From Luteimonas chenhongjianii (GTDB lineage: Bacteria; Pseudomonadota; Gammaproteobacteria; Xanthomonadales; Xanthomonadaceae), in the NCBI RefSeq assembly GCF_002327105.1, contig NZ_CP023406.1, positions 2,294,001-2,358,000 of the forward strand: a stretch of DNA of 64,000 bases. The letters are read 5' to 3'. The notes beneath the pieces were generated by a model. The model was not told where the DNA came from, searched no databases, and worked only from the letters and a program-made list of their open reading frames with translations. Both the position numbers and the translations under genes were made by a program. Positions 45,135-53,835 of the stretch are shown piece after piece (within the stretch, counting starts at the first letter, position 1; each line of letters begins with the position of its first letter).

Positions 45135-46238
45135 TTACCTTGCGGCAAGGCCTCCGTCCCGGGCGAGCACCCGCACGCGCTGGGTCAGCGCGTGACTTTC
45201 ACCCGGCGCCAGCCGCACCACATCCGGGCCGGCATTGGCCGCCTCGATGCAGAGGAAGCCGCGCCATGCGCCCTGGTCCATGTCCTGGCTGCGTTCGGCG
45301 GCAGCCTCGCCGGGATTCCAGACGACCACCGAGCGACTGCCCATCGTGGTGAGTTCGATGCGTCGGCCCAGGCCCGGGTCGTCCAGCCGGTAGCGACCCC
45401 CTGCCTCGGCGTAGATGTAATCGCTGCGGCCCGGGTCGCGGGCATCGTCGAGCACCCAGTCGCCGGTCTGGGTGTGGCGCGCGTAGTCGTCGTTCTTGTC
45501 GAGGAATTCCAGCCCGTCCAGACCCTCGACCCGCACCGCGGCGACATCGGACACGCGGAAATAGCTGTGCAGCGCCTGGGTGAACGCAATGGCGGTCTCG
45601 CCGGTGTTGGTTGTCTCGAGCGTCTGCTCCAGCGCAGGGCCGATCCTGACGTGCATGCGCAGTGCCAGGCCGAGATCGGCGTGCTGCGGCGGCGCCAGGG
45701 TCAGCGACACCGTTCCGTCCTCGTCGCGAACGACAGACGTCACGCGCCACTGCACCGTGCGGGCGAACCCGTGCGACGGCACGTCGCCGGCCTGCCCCTG
45801 GCGACCGAAATACGGCCAGATGACCGGCACCCCGCCACGGATCGCCGCAGGCAACTGCGCTTGGCGGGGCGACATCCACAACACGTCCTGCTGTCCGCTC
45901 GGCACGTAGGACAGCAGGTGCCCACCGTGCAGCGCGATCGCGGCCTGTGCATGCGGCGTCTCGATCAGCACGGCCGGGTAGCCTGCGAACAGTCCGGCCC
46001 GCACGCCCGGCACATCGAAATCCGACAGCTCGTCCGCGTCGACCGCCCCGGCCTGGGCCGCGTTGGCGACCTGCGCAGCGAAATCACGGGGCACGGCAAA
46101 ACGCGTTTCGACGGACGATGTGGCGGGCGCGACGTGCATGGGGGCTCCGGATTCAGTGGGAAGAACGGATCGCGCACCGGGCGCGCAGGCCAACAGGGCG
46201 GGCAGACACACGGACAGCAGCAATGCGCGCATGGACAT
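45135..46238 (-). CDS. exported D-hexose-6-phosphate mutarotase-like protein
   Basis: A 367-residue protein with the aldose-1-epimerase/YeaD fold: GGHLLSYVPSGQQDVLWMS, IRGGVPVIWPYFG, TQALHSYFRVSD and DPGRSDYIY are family blocks, including the catalytic histidine. Unusually, it begins with a lipoprotein signal (LLAC, Cys18), whereas YeaD is cytosolic and acts on phosphorylated hexoses. An extracytoplasmic variant would have to act on non-phosphorylated sugars. I start at the ATG at 46238; an ATG six bases further in is equal. It lies 71 bp downstream of the LysR gene on the same strand. Confidence 0.87.
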   Translation of the reverse strand: MSMRALLLSVCLPALLACAPGARSVLPTESGAPMHVAPATSSVETRFAVPRDFAAQVANAAQAGAVDADELSDFDVPGVRAGLFAGYPAVLIETPHAQAAIALHGGHLLSYVPSGQQDVLWMSPRQAQLPAAIRGGVPVIWPYFGRQGQAGDVPSHGFARTVQWRVTSVVRDEDGTVSLTLAPPQHADLGLALRMHVRIGPALEQTLETTNTGETAIAFTQALHSYFRVSDVAAVRVEGLDGLEFLDKNDDYARHTQTGDWVLDDARDPGRSDYIYAEAGGRYRLDDPGLGRRIELTTMGSRSVVVWNPGEAAAERSQDMDQGAWRGFLCIEAANAGPDVVRLAPGESHALTQRVRVLARDGGLAAR

Positions 46239-46309
46239 CGTGTTCGCGAAAAGGTCGGCCAGTCTACGATCCGCCCCGCACATCCGGGCGCACGCCACGC
46301 GAGCATCGC

Positions 46310-47224
46310 TCAGGCTTCGGCCGCCCAGGGCGCCTGCGCCAGGCGGCGGGCGAGATGGTCGATCAGTGCCTGGACCCGCGCCGGGCGCCCGCGCCCCGGC
46401 GGCATGACGACATGCACGGCGATCTCCGGCGGCTGCCAGCCCGGAAGCGCGACTTCCAGTGCGCCGCGACGCAGTTCCCGCCAGACCAGGAACTCGGGTT
46501 GCAACGCCAACCCCATGCCCGCGAGCAGCGCCGGGGTCAACGCTTCGGCATTGTTTGCGCGCAGTACCGAGGGCACCCCGACCGAGTAGTCGCCCTGCCG
46601 CGGATGATGGAAACGCCAGGCCGCGCCCGGTTTCGCGTAGGCATAGGTCAGGCCGCGGTGCGTGGCCAGCTCGCGCGGATGCTTCGGCCTGCCCATGCGC
46701 TCGAAATACGCAGGTGCGCCGACCAGCAGGATGCGCACGCCGCACAGCCGCCGGGCAATGAGGCTGGAATCATCGAGATTGCCGATACGCACCGCGAGAT
46801 CGAAACCGCCGCCGACGAGGTCGACGGTCTCGTCGCTGAGCGCCAGTTCCAGGGTCACATCGGGGAATCTGCTCATGAAGGTCGGCAGCAGCGGCGCCAG
46901 ATGCGCCACGCCGAAGGACATCGGCGCGGCCATGCGTACATGCCCGCGTGGACTCACCGCCTGCGCGGTGATCGCGGCTTCCACCGCCTCGCCCTCCGCC
47001 AGCAGCCGGGTCGCACGTTCGACTGCGGCCTCGCCCGCTGCAGTCAGCGACATGCGGCGGGACGTGCGATGCAGCAGCGGCGTGCCCATGCGGCGCTCCA
47101 GCCTGGCGATGGCCTTCGACACCGTCGGCTGGGTGATGCCCAGCGCCTCGGCCGCGGCGGCGAAGGAACCGAGTTCGGCGACCCGGGCGAAGATCGCCCA
47201 GGCTTCCAGGTCCGGTAGCTGCAT
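46310..47224 (-). CDS. LysR family transcriptional regulator
   Basis: A 304-residue regulator with an N-terminal winged helix (about 5-64), whose helix-turn-helix ends in ALGITQPTVSKAIARLERR, and a C-terminal effector-binding domain (about 90-300). It is of the CrgA/DmlR-like group. It is divergent from a pirin gene across 98 bp that holds a clear inverted repeat, the standard layout for a LysR regulator that controls its divergent neighbour and itself. The effector is unknown; a redox or quinone signal is suggested only by the pirin. Confidence 0.95.
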   Translation of the reverse strand: MQLPDLEAWAIFARVAELGSFAAAAEALGITQPTVSKAIARLERRMGTPLLHRTSRRMSLTAAGEAAVERATRLLAEGEAVEAAITAQAVSPRGHVRMAAPMSFGVAHLAPLLPTFMSRFPDVTLELALSDETVDLVGGGFDLAVRIGNLDDSSLIARRLCGVRILLVGAPAYFERMGRPKHPRELATHRGLTYAYAKPGAAWRFHHPRQGDYSVGVPSVLRANNAEALTPALLAGMGLALQPEFLVWRELRRGALEVALPGWQPPEIAVHVVMPPGRGRPARVQALIDHLARRLAQAPWAAEA

Positions 47225-47234
47225 GTCATCACAA

Positions 47235-47255
47235 ATGGAATTGATGGAGTTCCAT
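47235..47255. promoter_or_regulatory. LysR-type operator between lysR and pirin genes
   Basis: ATGGAA and TTCCAT form an inverted repeat with a nine-base spacer, the size of a LysR recognition box. A further TTCCAT half site follows at 47259-47264 with the same nine-base periodicity, resembling an activation site nearer the pirin promoter. Confidence 0.65.
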
Positions 47256-47322
47256 TCTTTCCATTCCTGGCATGCCGTGCAAGGCGTAACGTGGCGTCAT
47301 TCCCAACGCACTGGAGTACGAC

Positions 47323-48024
47323 ATGATCGAACGCCGTCCTTTCGACAGCCTCGGCGCCGCCAACCACGGCTGGCTCGACGCCCACCATCATTTTTCGTTC
47401 GCCAGCTATCACGATGCAGAGCGCATGGGCTGGGGTGCGCTGCGGGTCTGGAACGACGATCTGATCGCGCCACGCACCGGCTTTCCGCCGCACCCGCATT
47501 CCGACATGGAGATCATCACCTATGTGCGCGAGGGGGCGATCAGCCACAAGGACAACCTCGGCAACGCCGGCCGGACCGGCGCCGGCGATGTCCAGGTGAT
47601 GAGTGCGGGCACTGGCATCCAGCACGCCGAATACAACATGGAAGGCGAGCAGACGCGCATCTTCCAGATCTGGATCATTCCCGATGCGCGCGGTGGCGCG
47701 CCGACCTGGGGCACCAAGCCGTTTCCCAAGGACGCGCGCAGTGGTGATTTCGTCGCGCTGGCCAGCGGCTTCGAACAGGACGACGATGCGCTGCCGATCC
47801 GCGCCGCGGCGCGCGTGCTCGGGGCGACACTCAAGGCGGGCGACACCGCCGAGTACCGCTTCGGGACAGGTCGCCTGGGTTACCTGGTGCCGTCGTCGGG
47901 CGCAGTCGAGATCAACGGCACGCGCATCGATGCCCGCGACGGCGCCGCGATCCGGGATGAAGCGGTGATCCGGGTGACCGCGCTGGAAGACGCCGAGCTG
48001 GTGCTGGTCGACACCGCGCCTTGA
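47323..48024 (+). CDS. pirin family protein
   Basis: A 233-residue bicupin. The metal ligands of pirin/YhhW are visible: HPHSDME (two His), the histidine in GIQHAEYN and the following glutamate region. E. coli YhhW is a quercetinase with the same N-terminal pattern (GWLDAHHHFSFASY). Actual substrate here unknown, perhaps a flavonoid or quinone. CTGGAG precedes the ATG. LysR-controlled pirins are common in Proteobacteria, and the operator just upstream supports that here. Confidence 0.95.
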   Translation: MIERRPFDSLGAANHGWLDAHHHFSFASYHDAERMGWGALRVWNDDLIAPRTGFPPHPHSDMEIITYVREGAISHKDNLGNAGRTGAGDVQVMSAGTGIQHAEYNMEGEQTRIFQIWIIPDARGGAPTWGTKPFPKDARSGDFVALASGFEQDDDALPIRAAARVLGATLKAGDTAEYRFGTGRLGYLVPSSGAVEINGTRIDARDGAAIRDEAVIRVTALEDAELVLVDTAP

Positions 48025-48172
48025 GATCTCCGCGCAGGACCGCTGCGACAAACCACCGCCCACCGATGCTGCGGACGCAGCATCGATGGCGCGTGACTGC
48101 ATGCGATTTCACGCGTACTGACGGGATTCCGTGACGACGTACGCCAAACACCGAATTGGCGACGCGTGGTTT

Positions 48173-48188
48173 TTGACAGCGTTGTCAA
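48173..48188. promoter_or_regulatory. LacI-type palindrome upstream of GH16 gene
   Basis: TTGACAGCGTTGTCAA is a near-perfect 16-bp palindrome about 64 bp before the GH16 ATG. Its centre resembles operators of LacI-family sugar regulators. It also includes a TTGACA that could act as -35. No LacI gene is in the window. Confidence 0.6.
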
Positions 48189-48251
48189 CACGCGGCAGCG
48201 TGGCCCCTGGTCCACGCGAGGATGGGCCATCACCCAGCCGCAGGAGGCCAC

Positions 48252-49613
48252 ATGGACCGCATGATTCGCATCGCCCTTCCTCTCGTCGCCTGTGTCGGCC
48301 TGGCAGCACTCGCGACACCCGCTGCAGCGCAGGCGCAGACGCCGGTCTGGGAAGAAAACTTCGAAGGCACGTCGATCGACGGCAACACGTGGACCTACGA
48401 TGTCGGCACCGGCTGTCAGATCGGCATCTGTGGCTGGGGCAACAGCGAGCTGCAGTACTACACCAGCCGCCCGGAGAACGCGCGGATCGAGAACGGCAAT
48501 CTCGTGATCGAGGCACGTCGGGAGAATTTCGAAGGCAGCCCCTTCACTTCGGCGCGCCTGAAGACCGAAGGTCGGGTGCATTTCAAGTACGGCACGCTGG
48601 AAGCACGCATCAAGACGCCCGAGGCCGGCAACGGCGTCTGGCCGGCCTACTGGCTGCTTGGCGCGGTCGGTGTCTGGCCCGATCGCGGCGAGATCGACAT
48701 CATGGAAATCGGCAACGTCGACGGTATCGCTGCGGGCATGGCGAACCGCCTGGTCGGCGGCGCCGTGCATTGGAACTACGGCGGCGGCCACGCTAGTCAT
48801 GCCGACTACGCGGATTTCCCGAGCGATCTGCACGACGACTACCGCACTTACCGGATGACCTGGGACCCGCAGTTCATCCGGGTCAGCGTCGATGGCCTCC
48901 AGTACTTCGAGATGGCGATCTCGGACATCGAAGGCGCCTCGCTGCACGAATTCCATGCGCCGCACGTCCTGCTGCTCAACCTTGCGGTCGGTGGCAGCTA
49001 CACCGGCATCTTCGACCCCAATGGCATCACCGCGCCGCTGCCGGGCAGGATGCTCGTCGACTGGATCCGTCTGTATCAGGACCATCCGGACAGCGAACTG
49101 CACATCGGCGGCAACAACGCGACGCCGCCGGGGCGCTTTGGCATCTATTCCGAGCAGAGCGGGCTGGCAGGTGCGCTGGATTTCGGCAGCAATGCGGACC
49201 TGTTCGTCTGGAACAATCTCAGCCCGATCGCGGGCGCGCCGTTCGAAGGCAACGAGGCGATGGCGTTCCGGGCGAGCGCCGGACAGTGGTTCGGGCTGGG
49301 CATCCTCACCGACTACCGCAACATGAGCGCGTATGCCGGCGGCGCCTTGAAGTTCCACATGCGCACGACGACACCTGCCACGTTCAAGATCGGTATCAAC
49401 ACCTCGTTCGGCGACAGTTGGGTCGACTTCACCGCCAACGGCCCGAATTACGGCCTGGTGCGGGACGGCCAGTGGCACGAGGTCACGATCCCCTTCAGTG
49501 CGTTCTACGACCTCGACCTGCACGCGGTAAAACAGATGTTCATGGTGGTCGCCGATCCGCCGGCGCAGGACGTCGAGTTCTTCATCGACAACGTCTACTA
49601 CCAGAGCCCCTGA
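48252..49613 (+). CDS. secreted GH16 beta-1,3-glucanase-like hydrolase
   Basis: A 453-residue secreted glycoside hydrolase. The signal ends near AAA|QAQ (residue 26). The GH16 domain (about 32-285) has the catalytic motif EIDIMEIGN with two glutamates and an aspartate and the bulge typical of laminarinases, plus PAYWLLG and WDPQFIRVSVDG. A C-terminal domain (about 300-453) is a beta-sandwich of the ExoP-like galactose-binding kind that probably binds polysaccharide. The probable job is cleaving beta-1,3-glucans outside the cell. AGGAGG stands just upstream of the ATG. A LacI-type palindrome upstream suggests sugar control. Confidence 0.93.
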   Translation: MDRMIRIALPLVACVGLAALATPAAAQAQTPVWEENFEGTSIDGNTWTYDVGTGCQIGICGWGNSELQYYTSRPENARIENGNLVIEARRENFEGSPFTSARLKTEGRVHFKYGTLEARIKTPEAGNGVWPAYWLLGAVGVWPDRGEIDIMEIGNVDGIAAGMANRLVGGAVHWNYGGGHASHADYADFPSDLHDDYRTYRMTWDPQFIRVSVDGLQYFEMAISDIEGASLHEFHAPHVLLLNLAVGGSYTGIFDPNGITAPLPGRMLVDWIRLYQDHPDSELHIGGNNATPPGRFGIYSEQSGLAGALDFGSNADLFVWNNLSPIAGAPFEGNEAMAFRASAGQWFGLGILTDYRNMSAYAGGALKFHMRTTTPATFKIGINTSFGDSWVDFTANGPNYGLVRDGQWHEVTIPFSAFYDLDLHAVKQMFMVVADPPAQDVEFFIDNVYYQSP

Positions 49614-49645
49614 ACACCCGTCGGGCGTGGCGCGGCGCGCCCGGC

Positions 49646-50605
49646 TCAGAACACCGACAGGCCCGTCATGCGGGTGAAACGGTGCAGGGCATAGCCGCCG
49701 AGCAGCGAGTTGCCCTTCTGGTCGAGACCCGGTGACCACACGCACAGGTTCATGACGTGTGGCACCACGGCGACGATGCCGCCGCCGACACCGCTCTTGG
49801 CCGGCAGGCCGACATGGAACGCGAATTCGCCTGCGGCGTCATAGGTGCCGCAGGTCATCATCACCGCGTTGATGCGCCTGGCGCGCTCGATGCTGGTCAC
49901 CTGCTCCCCCGACGACGGGCATTTCCCGCGGCAGGCGAGGAACTGCAGGCTGCGCGCGAGATCGATGCAGTTCATCTTCAGCGCGCACTGGAAGTAATAG
50001 AAATCCAGAACCGCCTGCACATCGTTCTCGATGTTGTCGAAGCTGCGGATGAAGTTGGCCAATGCCACGTTGCGATAGCCGCTCTTGCGCTCCGACTCCC
50101 AGATCTCGTCGTCGCGGCCGATGTCCGGGTTGCCCGAGCGTTCGCGCAAAAAGGCCAGCAGGGCGGCTTCGGGATCGTCGTAGTGGGACAGGATCACGTC
50201 CGCCACGACGATCGCGCCGGCATTGATGAAGGGATTCCGGGGTATGCCGTTCTCGTGCTCGAGCTGGATCAGCGAGTTGAACGGGTCACCCGAGGGCTCG
50301 CGACCGACCCGCTTCCACAGATCGTCGCCGGCCTTGTCGAGCGCCAGGGTCAGGGTATGCACCTTGGAGATGCTCTGGATCGAGAACGGCGCATGCGCCT
50401 CGCCGACGGTATGCACGTCGCCGTCGAGCGTGACCACGGCCATGCCGAACGCATCGGGGGATGCCTGGGCGAGCGCGGGAATGTAGTCGGCAACCTTGCC
50501 GGCGTGCTGGCCGAACCGCTCGCGCACCTCCGCGTGGATCGTCTTGAGAATGTCCGGAATGTCATGGCGGCTGAGGTCGTGGGGGTTCTGGGGCGGACTG
50601 CGCAT
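49646..50605 (-). CDS. glsA: glutaminase
   Basis: A 319-residue serine-dependent beta-lactamase-fold enzyme that hydrolyses glutamine to glutamate and ammonia. The Ser-x2-Lys motif is in APFSIQSISKVH, and NPFINAGAI, SYRNVALANF-like GYRNVALANF and AKSGVGGGI are family blocks. Length fits (E. coli YbaS 310). The ATG at 50605 is the family start with a poor Shine-Dalgarno. Together with the peptidases this supports nitrogen supply from peptides. It is divergent from the glutathionyl-hydroquinone reductase gene. Confidence 0.96.
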   Translation of the reverse strand: MRSPPQNPHDLSRHDIPDILKTIHAEVRERFGQHAGKVADYIPALAQASPDAFGMAVVTLDGDVHTVGEAHAPFSIQSISKVHTLTLALDKAGDDLWKRVGREPSGDPFNSLIQLEHENGIPRNPFINAGAIVVADVILSHYDDPEAALLAFLRERSGNPDIGRDDEIWESERKSGYRNVALANFIRSFDNIENDVQAVLDFYYFQCALKMNCIDLARSLQFLACRGKCPSSGEQVTSIERARRINAVMMTCGTYDAAGEFAFHVGLPAKSGVGGGIVAVVPHVMNLCVWSPGLDQKGNSLLGGYALHRFTRMTGLSVF

Positions 50606-50758
50606 GAGGTCGGGCTCGGCTGGGGCCGTGCAGTCTGGGCGTGGCCGCGTGACCGGCAGGTCCACGGCACTGCCAGGTGATACCGCCAGTAACACGGGAA
50701 CGGGCCGTTCACCGCGCGCCCGGGATGCTGGCAACACCTGCGCACACGAGGACATACG

Positions 50759-51730
50759 ATGGGCATGCTGGTCGACGGCATCTGGCACGACGACGATTCC
50801 AGACTGGTCGACGAGACCGGCAGACTGCGGCGCCCCCAGTCGGCGTTCCGCAACTGGATCACGCCCGACGGTTCCGCCGGCCCCACCGGCGAAGACGGCT
50901 TCAGGGCCGAGCCCGGCCGCTACCACCTGTACATCGCCCGCGCCTGTCCATGGGCACACCGGGCCACCCTGCTGCGCGAGTTGAAGGGTCTGCAGCAGAT
51001 CGTCGGTCTTTCGGTCACCCACTGGCTGATGGCGGACAAGGGCTGGACCTTCGAACCCGGACCGGGCGTGATTCCGGACCCGCACTACGGGGTGCAAACC
51101 CTTTGGCAGCTTTACGTGCGCGCCGACCCGACGTACACCGGCCGGGTCACCGTCCCCGTGCTGTGGGACAGGCAGCGCGAGACCATCGTCAGCAACGAGT
51201 CGGCAGACATCATCCGCATGTTCAACAGCGCCTTCGACGAGGTCGGCGCCCTGCCCGGCGACTACACGCCGCGCGCGCTGCTCGGCGAGATCGATGTCCT
51301 CAACGATCGCATCTACGACGGCCTCAACAACGGCGTCTACAAGGCCGGCTTCGCGACCAGGCAGAGCGCATACGAGGCTGCGGCAGTCGCTGTGTTCGAC
51401 ACCCTCGACTGGCTGGAAGCACATCTGTCCACGCGCACATGGCTGTGCGGCGACACCCTGACGGAGGCGGACTGGCGACTGTTCACGACCCTGCTGCGCT
51501 TCGACGCCGTCTACCACGGACACTTCAAGTGCAATATGCGGCGCCTGGTCGACTATCCGGTGCTATCGGACTACGCCGCGCGCCTGTATGCGGATCCGGC
51601 CGTGGCGCCGACGGTCGATTTCGACCATATCCGCCGGCACTACTACCAGAGCCATCGCCAGATCAATCCGACCGGCATCGTGCCGATCGGGCCGCAACCG
51701 CCGTTCGGTGGTGTCGACCGGACGGACTAG
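50759..51730 (+). CDS. glutathionyl-hydroquinone reductase (Xi-class GST)
   Basis: A 323-residue Xi-class glutathione transferase. The active-site cysteine is in ARACPWAHRA, and the family block LWQLYVRADPTYTGRVTVPVLWD and NESADIIRMFN follow, with the all-helical C-terminal domain. Such enzymes reduce glutathionyl-hydroquinones, releasing hydroquinone with GSH; E. coli YqjG is the model. GAGGA lies upstream of the ATG. Its TAG stop shares the palindrome CTAG with the stop of the convergent DUF6151 gene. Confidence 0.95.
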   Translation: MGMLVDGIWHDDDSRLVDETGRLRRPQSAFRNWITPDGSAGPTGEDGFRAEPGRYHLYIARACPWAHRATLLRELKGLQQIVGLSVTHWLMADKGWTFEPGPGVIPDPHYGVQTLWQLYVRADPTYTGRVTVPVLWDRQRETIVSNESADIIRMFNSAFDEVGALPGDYTPRALLGEIDVLNDRIYDGLNNGVYKAGFATRQSAYEAAAVAVFDTLDWLEAHLSTRTWLCGDTLTEADWRLFTTLLRFDAVYHGHFKCNMRRLVDYPVLSDYAARLYADPAVAPTVDFDHIRRHYYQSHRQINPTGIVPIGPQPPFGGVDRTD

Positions 51731-52287
51731 TCGCGCGGCGCTTCGACGACATGGGGCACACGCATGGGTGCGCCGTCGGCCCGGAAGAACACCCGATTGC
51801 GCACGCCGCGCAGTCGCGCGGCGATGACACCGACACCGATGCGGGCTGCCGTCAACGTGGTCGCCACCGGCGTGGCCCGCACGGGTCCCGTGGCGGAGCC
51901 TGCATTGACCACGCAGTGCGGCGCACCGAATGCGGCCTCCCGCGCATCGGCCTGCATCGACCCGGACATCACGCTCACGTAGGCCATCTGGCTGTCACGC
52001 GTGGTATTGGCGAGCGGCATGCCGCAGCAGTCCGCATACCAGCGCAGCAGGCCGTTTTCGCTGAGCGACAGGCAGGTCAGGGCGTCGAGTCCGGCGGTGA
52101 AACGCAGCGCCTGCGGCGGCGTCGCGACCAGGGCGGTGCCCCCCTGGGCATCGAGGATGTCGTCGGCGCCAAGCCACAGCGCGTAGGCCCGGCAATCCTT
52201 GCAGTAGCAACGCGCGTGGGCGTAGGCGCGATCGCTGTCCAGCCGGGCCCGCAGCTGGCCGCAGCGGCATTGCAGCTCGATTTGCAC
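51727..52287 (-). CDS. DUF6151 family protein (GFA-like zinc fold)
   Basis: A 186-residue protein with a Cys-rich N-terminus, LQCRCGQLRA, CYCKDCRAYA and the later YADCCGMPL, the cysteine pattern of the glutathione-dependent formaldehyde-activating (GFA) zinc fold. It lacks other Gfa features and is annotated DUF6151 in relatives. I start at a GTG at 52287 since GGGAG precedes it well; an ATG at 52320 gives 11 more unconserved residues. Its neighbour is a glutathione-type reductase, but its role is not known. Confidence 0.82.
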   Translation of the reverse strand: MQIELQCRCGQLRARLDSDRAYAHARCYCKDCRAYALWLGADDILDAQGGTALVATPPQALRFTAGLDALTCLSLSENGLLRWYADCCGMPLANTTRDSQMAYVSVMSGSMQADAREAAFGAPHCVVNAGSATGPVRATPVATTLTAARIGVGVIAARLRGVRNRVFFRADGAPMRVPHVVEAPRD

Positions 52288-52739
52288 AGGCGCACTCCCG
52301 GGGGGACGGAATGCCCGCAAGGCTGCGCCGAGGCCGCGGGTAACGCTGTGAATCGCGGCTGGCGAGGTGATTCATGGCGTGCCGGCGGCAGCCGGTCGGT
52401 ACTGCTGAATGGCCCCAAGCGCCGATCGGCGGGGCATCGACCCTAGCTGTTCGGGCACAACCTCCGGTGCGATCGGGCGCGCGCATGCCTGTCGAAACGT
52501 GCATTGCGAAAGCGGAATGGCGTAGGCCCCACACGCCCTCGCACCAGGATGGTCGCCGACCTGCGTCGGGCAACGCGACTGGTCGATCCGCTGCCGTCTG
52601 CCAAGTCGAGCCTGCACGCACCTCGGGAATGGCGGCCCTGCCGGTAACCAACCGCAGGTCCACGCCGTCGAGCCGGCGCGCATTCGACGTCGCCAGGCTG
52701 CTGTAGCCCACCGCAAGGAGTGTGGACGCCGGGGATCCG
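52288..52739. other. 452-bp spacer with no gene found
   Basis: Frames on both strands give arginine-, alanine- and cysteine-rich translations without family resemblance. There is no terminator with a T-run, although it must hold the DUF6151 upstream region and the downstream end of the dienelactone hydrolase unit. The composition resembles decayed coding sequence. I see no known RNA motif. Confidence 0.4.
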
Positions 52740-53641
52740 TCAGGCAGGCGACTTCAAAGTGCGGGCGAACAGAGCGAGCATCCTCGACCAGGCGTCGGCT
52801 GCTGCGGCCTCGTCGTACCGCGGGGTGGTGTCGTTGTTGAAGCCATGCTCGGTATCGGCCGGCTGGAACAGTGCGTAGGTGGTGCCGGCCGCCTGCAGTG
52901 CGGCCTCGTAGGCAGGCCATAGCGCATTGACCCGGGCGTCGTTGGATGCAAGCACGACAAGCAGCTCCGCCTTGATCCCGGGTACGTTCTCGAGTGGAGG
53001 TGCCGGGCCGTAGAACGGCACTGCGGCGCGCAGGTCGGGCAACTGCGTGGCGAGCCAGTTCGCCATGCCGCCGCCATAACAGAATCCGACCACACCGGTC
53101 CGGCCATTGCCGCCTTCGAGCCCGTGCAGCCAGCGCGCCGCCGCCAGGAAATCCTGGCGCGCATCGTCTTGGTCGAGGGTCGCGAACAGCGCACGTGCGG
53201 CGTCCTCGTCCCCGGGATAGCCGCCTTTCGGGAACAACGCATCGGGGGCGAAGGCGATATAGCCTTCGAGCGCGATGCGCCGCGCGACGTCCTCGATATG
53301 CGGATTGAGACCGCGGTTCTCGTGCACGACGAGCACCAGCGGCAACGCAGCGGTCGTATCGCTTGGCCGGACCAGATAGCCGCGCCCACGCCCGCTTCCC
53401 AGCGGCGCGTCGAACTCACGGTAGGTCGCCAGCAGACGCTGATCGTCGGGCGCCACCTGCTGGGCGCGCGCGAACTGCGGACTCAGGCAGCCAGCACCCC
53501 CACCGCCCCGGCCGCGCCGACGATCCTTCCGGCGCCCGACAGGAACCCGCGCCGGTCGATGCCGCCATGCACGTAACGGTCGAACAGCTCGAGGACATCC
53601 GGATCGAAATCGCGTGCTGTCTGGCGCGGCGGCTTGTGCAT
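52740..53641 (-). pseudogene. frameshifted dienelactone hydrolase-like gene
   Basis: An ATG at 53641 opens a sensible N-terminus: DPDVLELFDRYVHGG, then a twin-arginine-like DRRGFLSGAG and a hydrophobic run, reaching VGVLAA and a TGA at 53483. One C is missing there (GCTGCCTGAG for GCTGCCCTGAG), and the next frame continues LSPQFARAQQ and the whole alpha/beta-hydrolase. That part shows LVLVVHENRGLNP, the nucleophile GVVGFCYGGGM (Cys, the class mark of dienelactone hydrolases) and DTEHGFNND (His). With the base restored the protein would be about 300 residues and exported by Tat. It is interrupted as given. Confidence 0.8.
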
Positions 53642-53681
53642 GGCGTGGTCTCGAAGGACGAGCCGTCATCGTAAACCGCCG

Positions 53682-53699
53682 GCGCCGCACGTGCGGCGC
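53682..53699. repeat. perfect 18-bp palindrome upstream of DLH gene
   Basis: GCGCCGCAC followed by GTGCGGCGC is a gapless 18-bp palindrome 41 bp upstream of the dienelactone hydrolase start. It could be a regulator site or a structural repeat. Confidence 0.5.
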
Positions 53700-53835
53700 G
53701 GCTCCGTCGGCTGCAGAAGCGCCGCGCGCAGGCCGACGTGCGCTGAACTCCCTCTTTGAACCCCGACGCCCGGCCCCGCGCGCGGTGGCTTCGCTGTGCT
53801 GCCGACGGCGCGCGGCCGAGCTGCGGCCGTGCGCG

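Noticed and set aside
52288..52739. a leftward hypothetical gene
   Set aside because: Its translation is rich in Arg/Cys without pattern and has no ribosome binding site.
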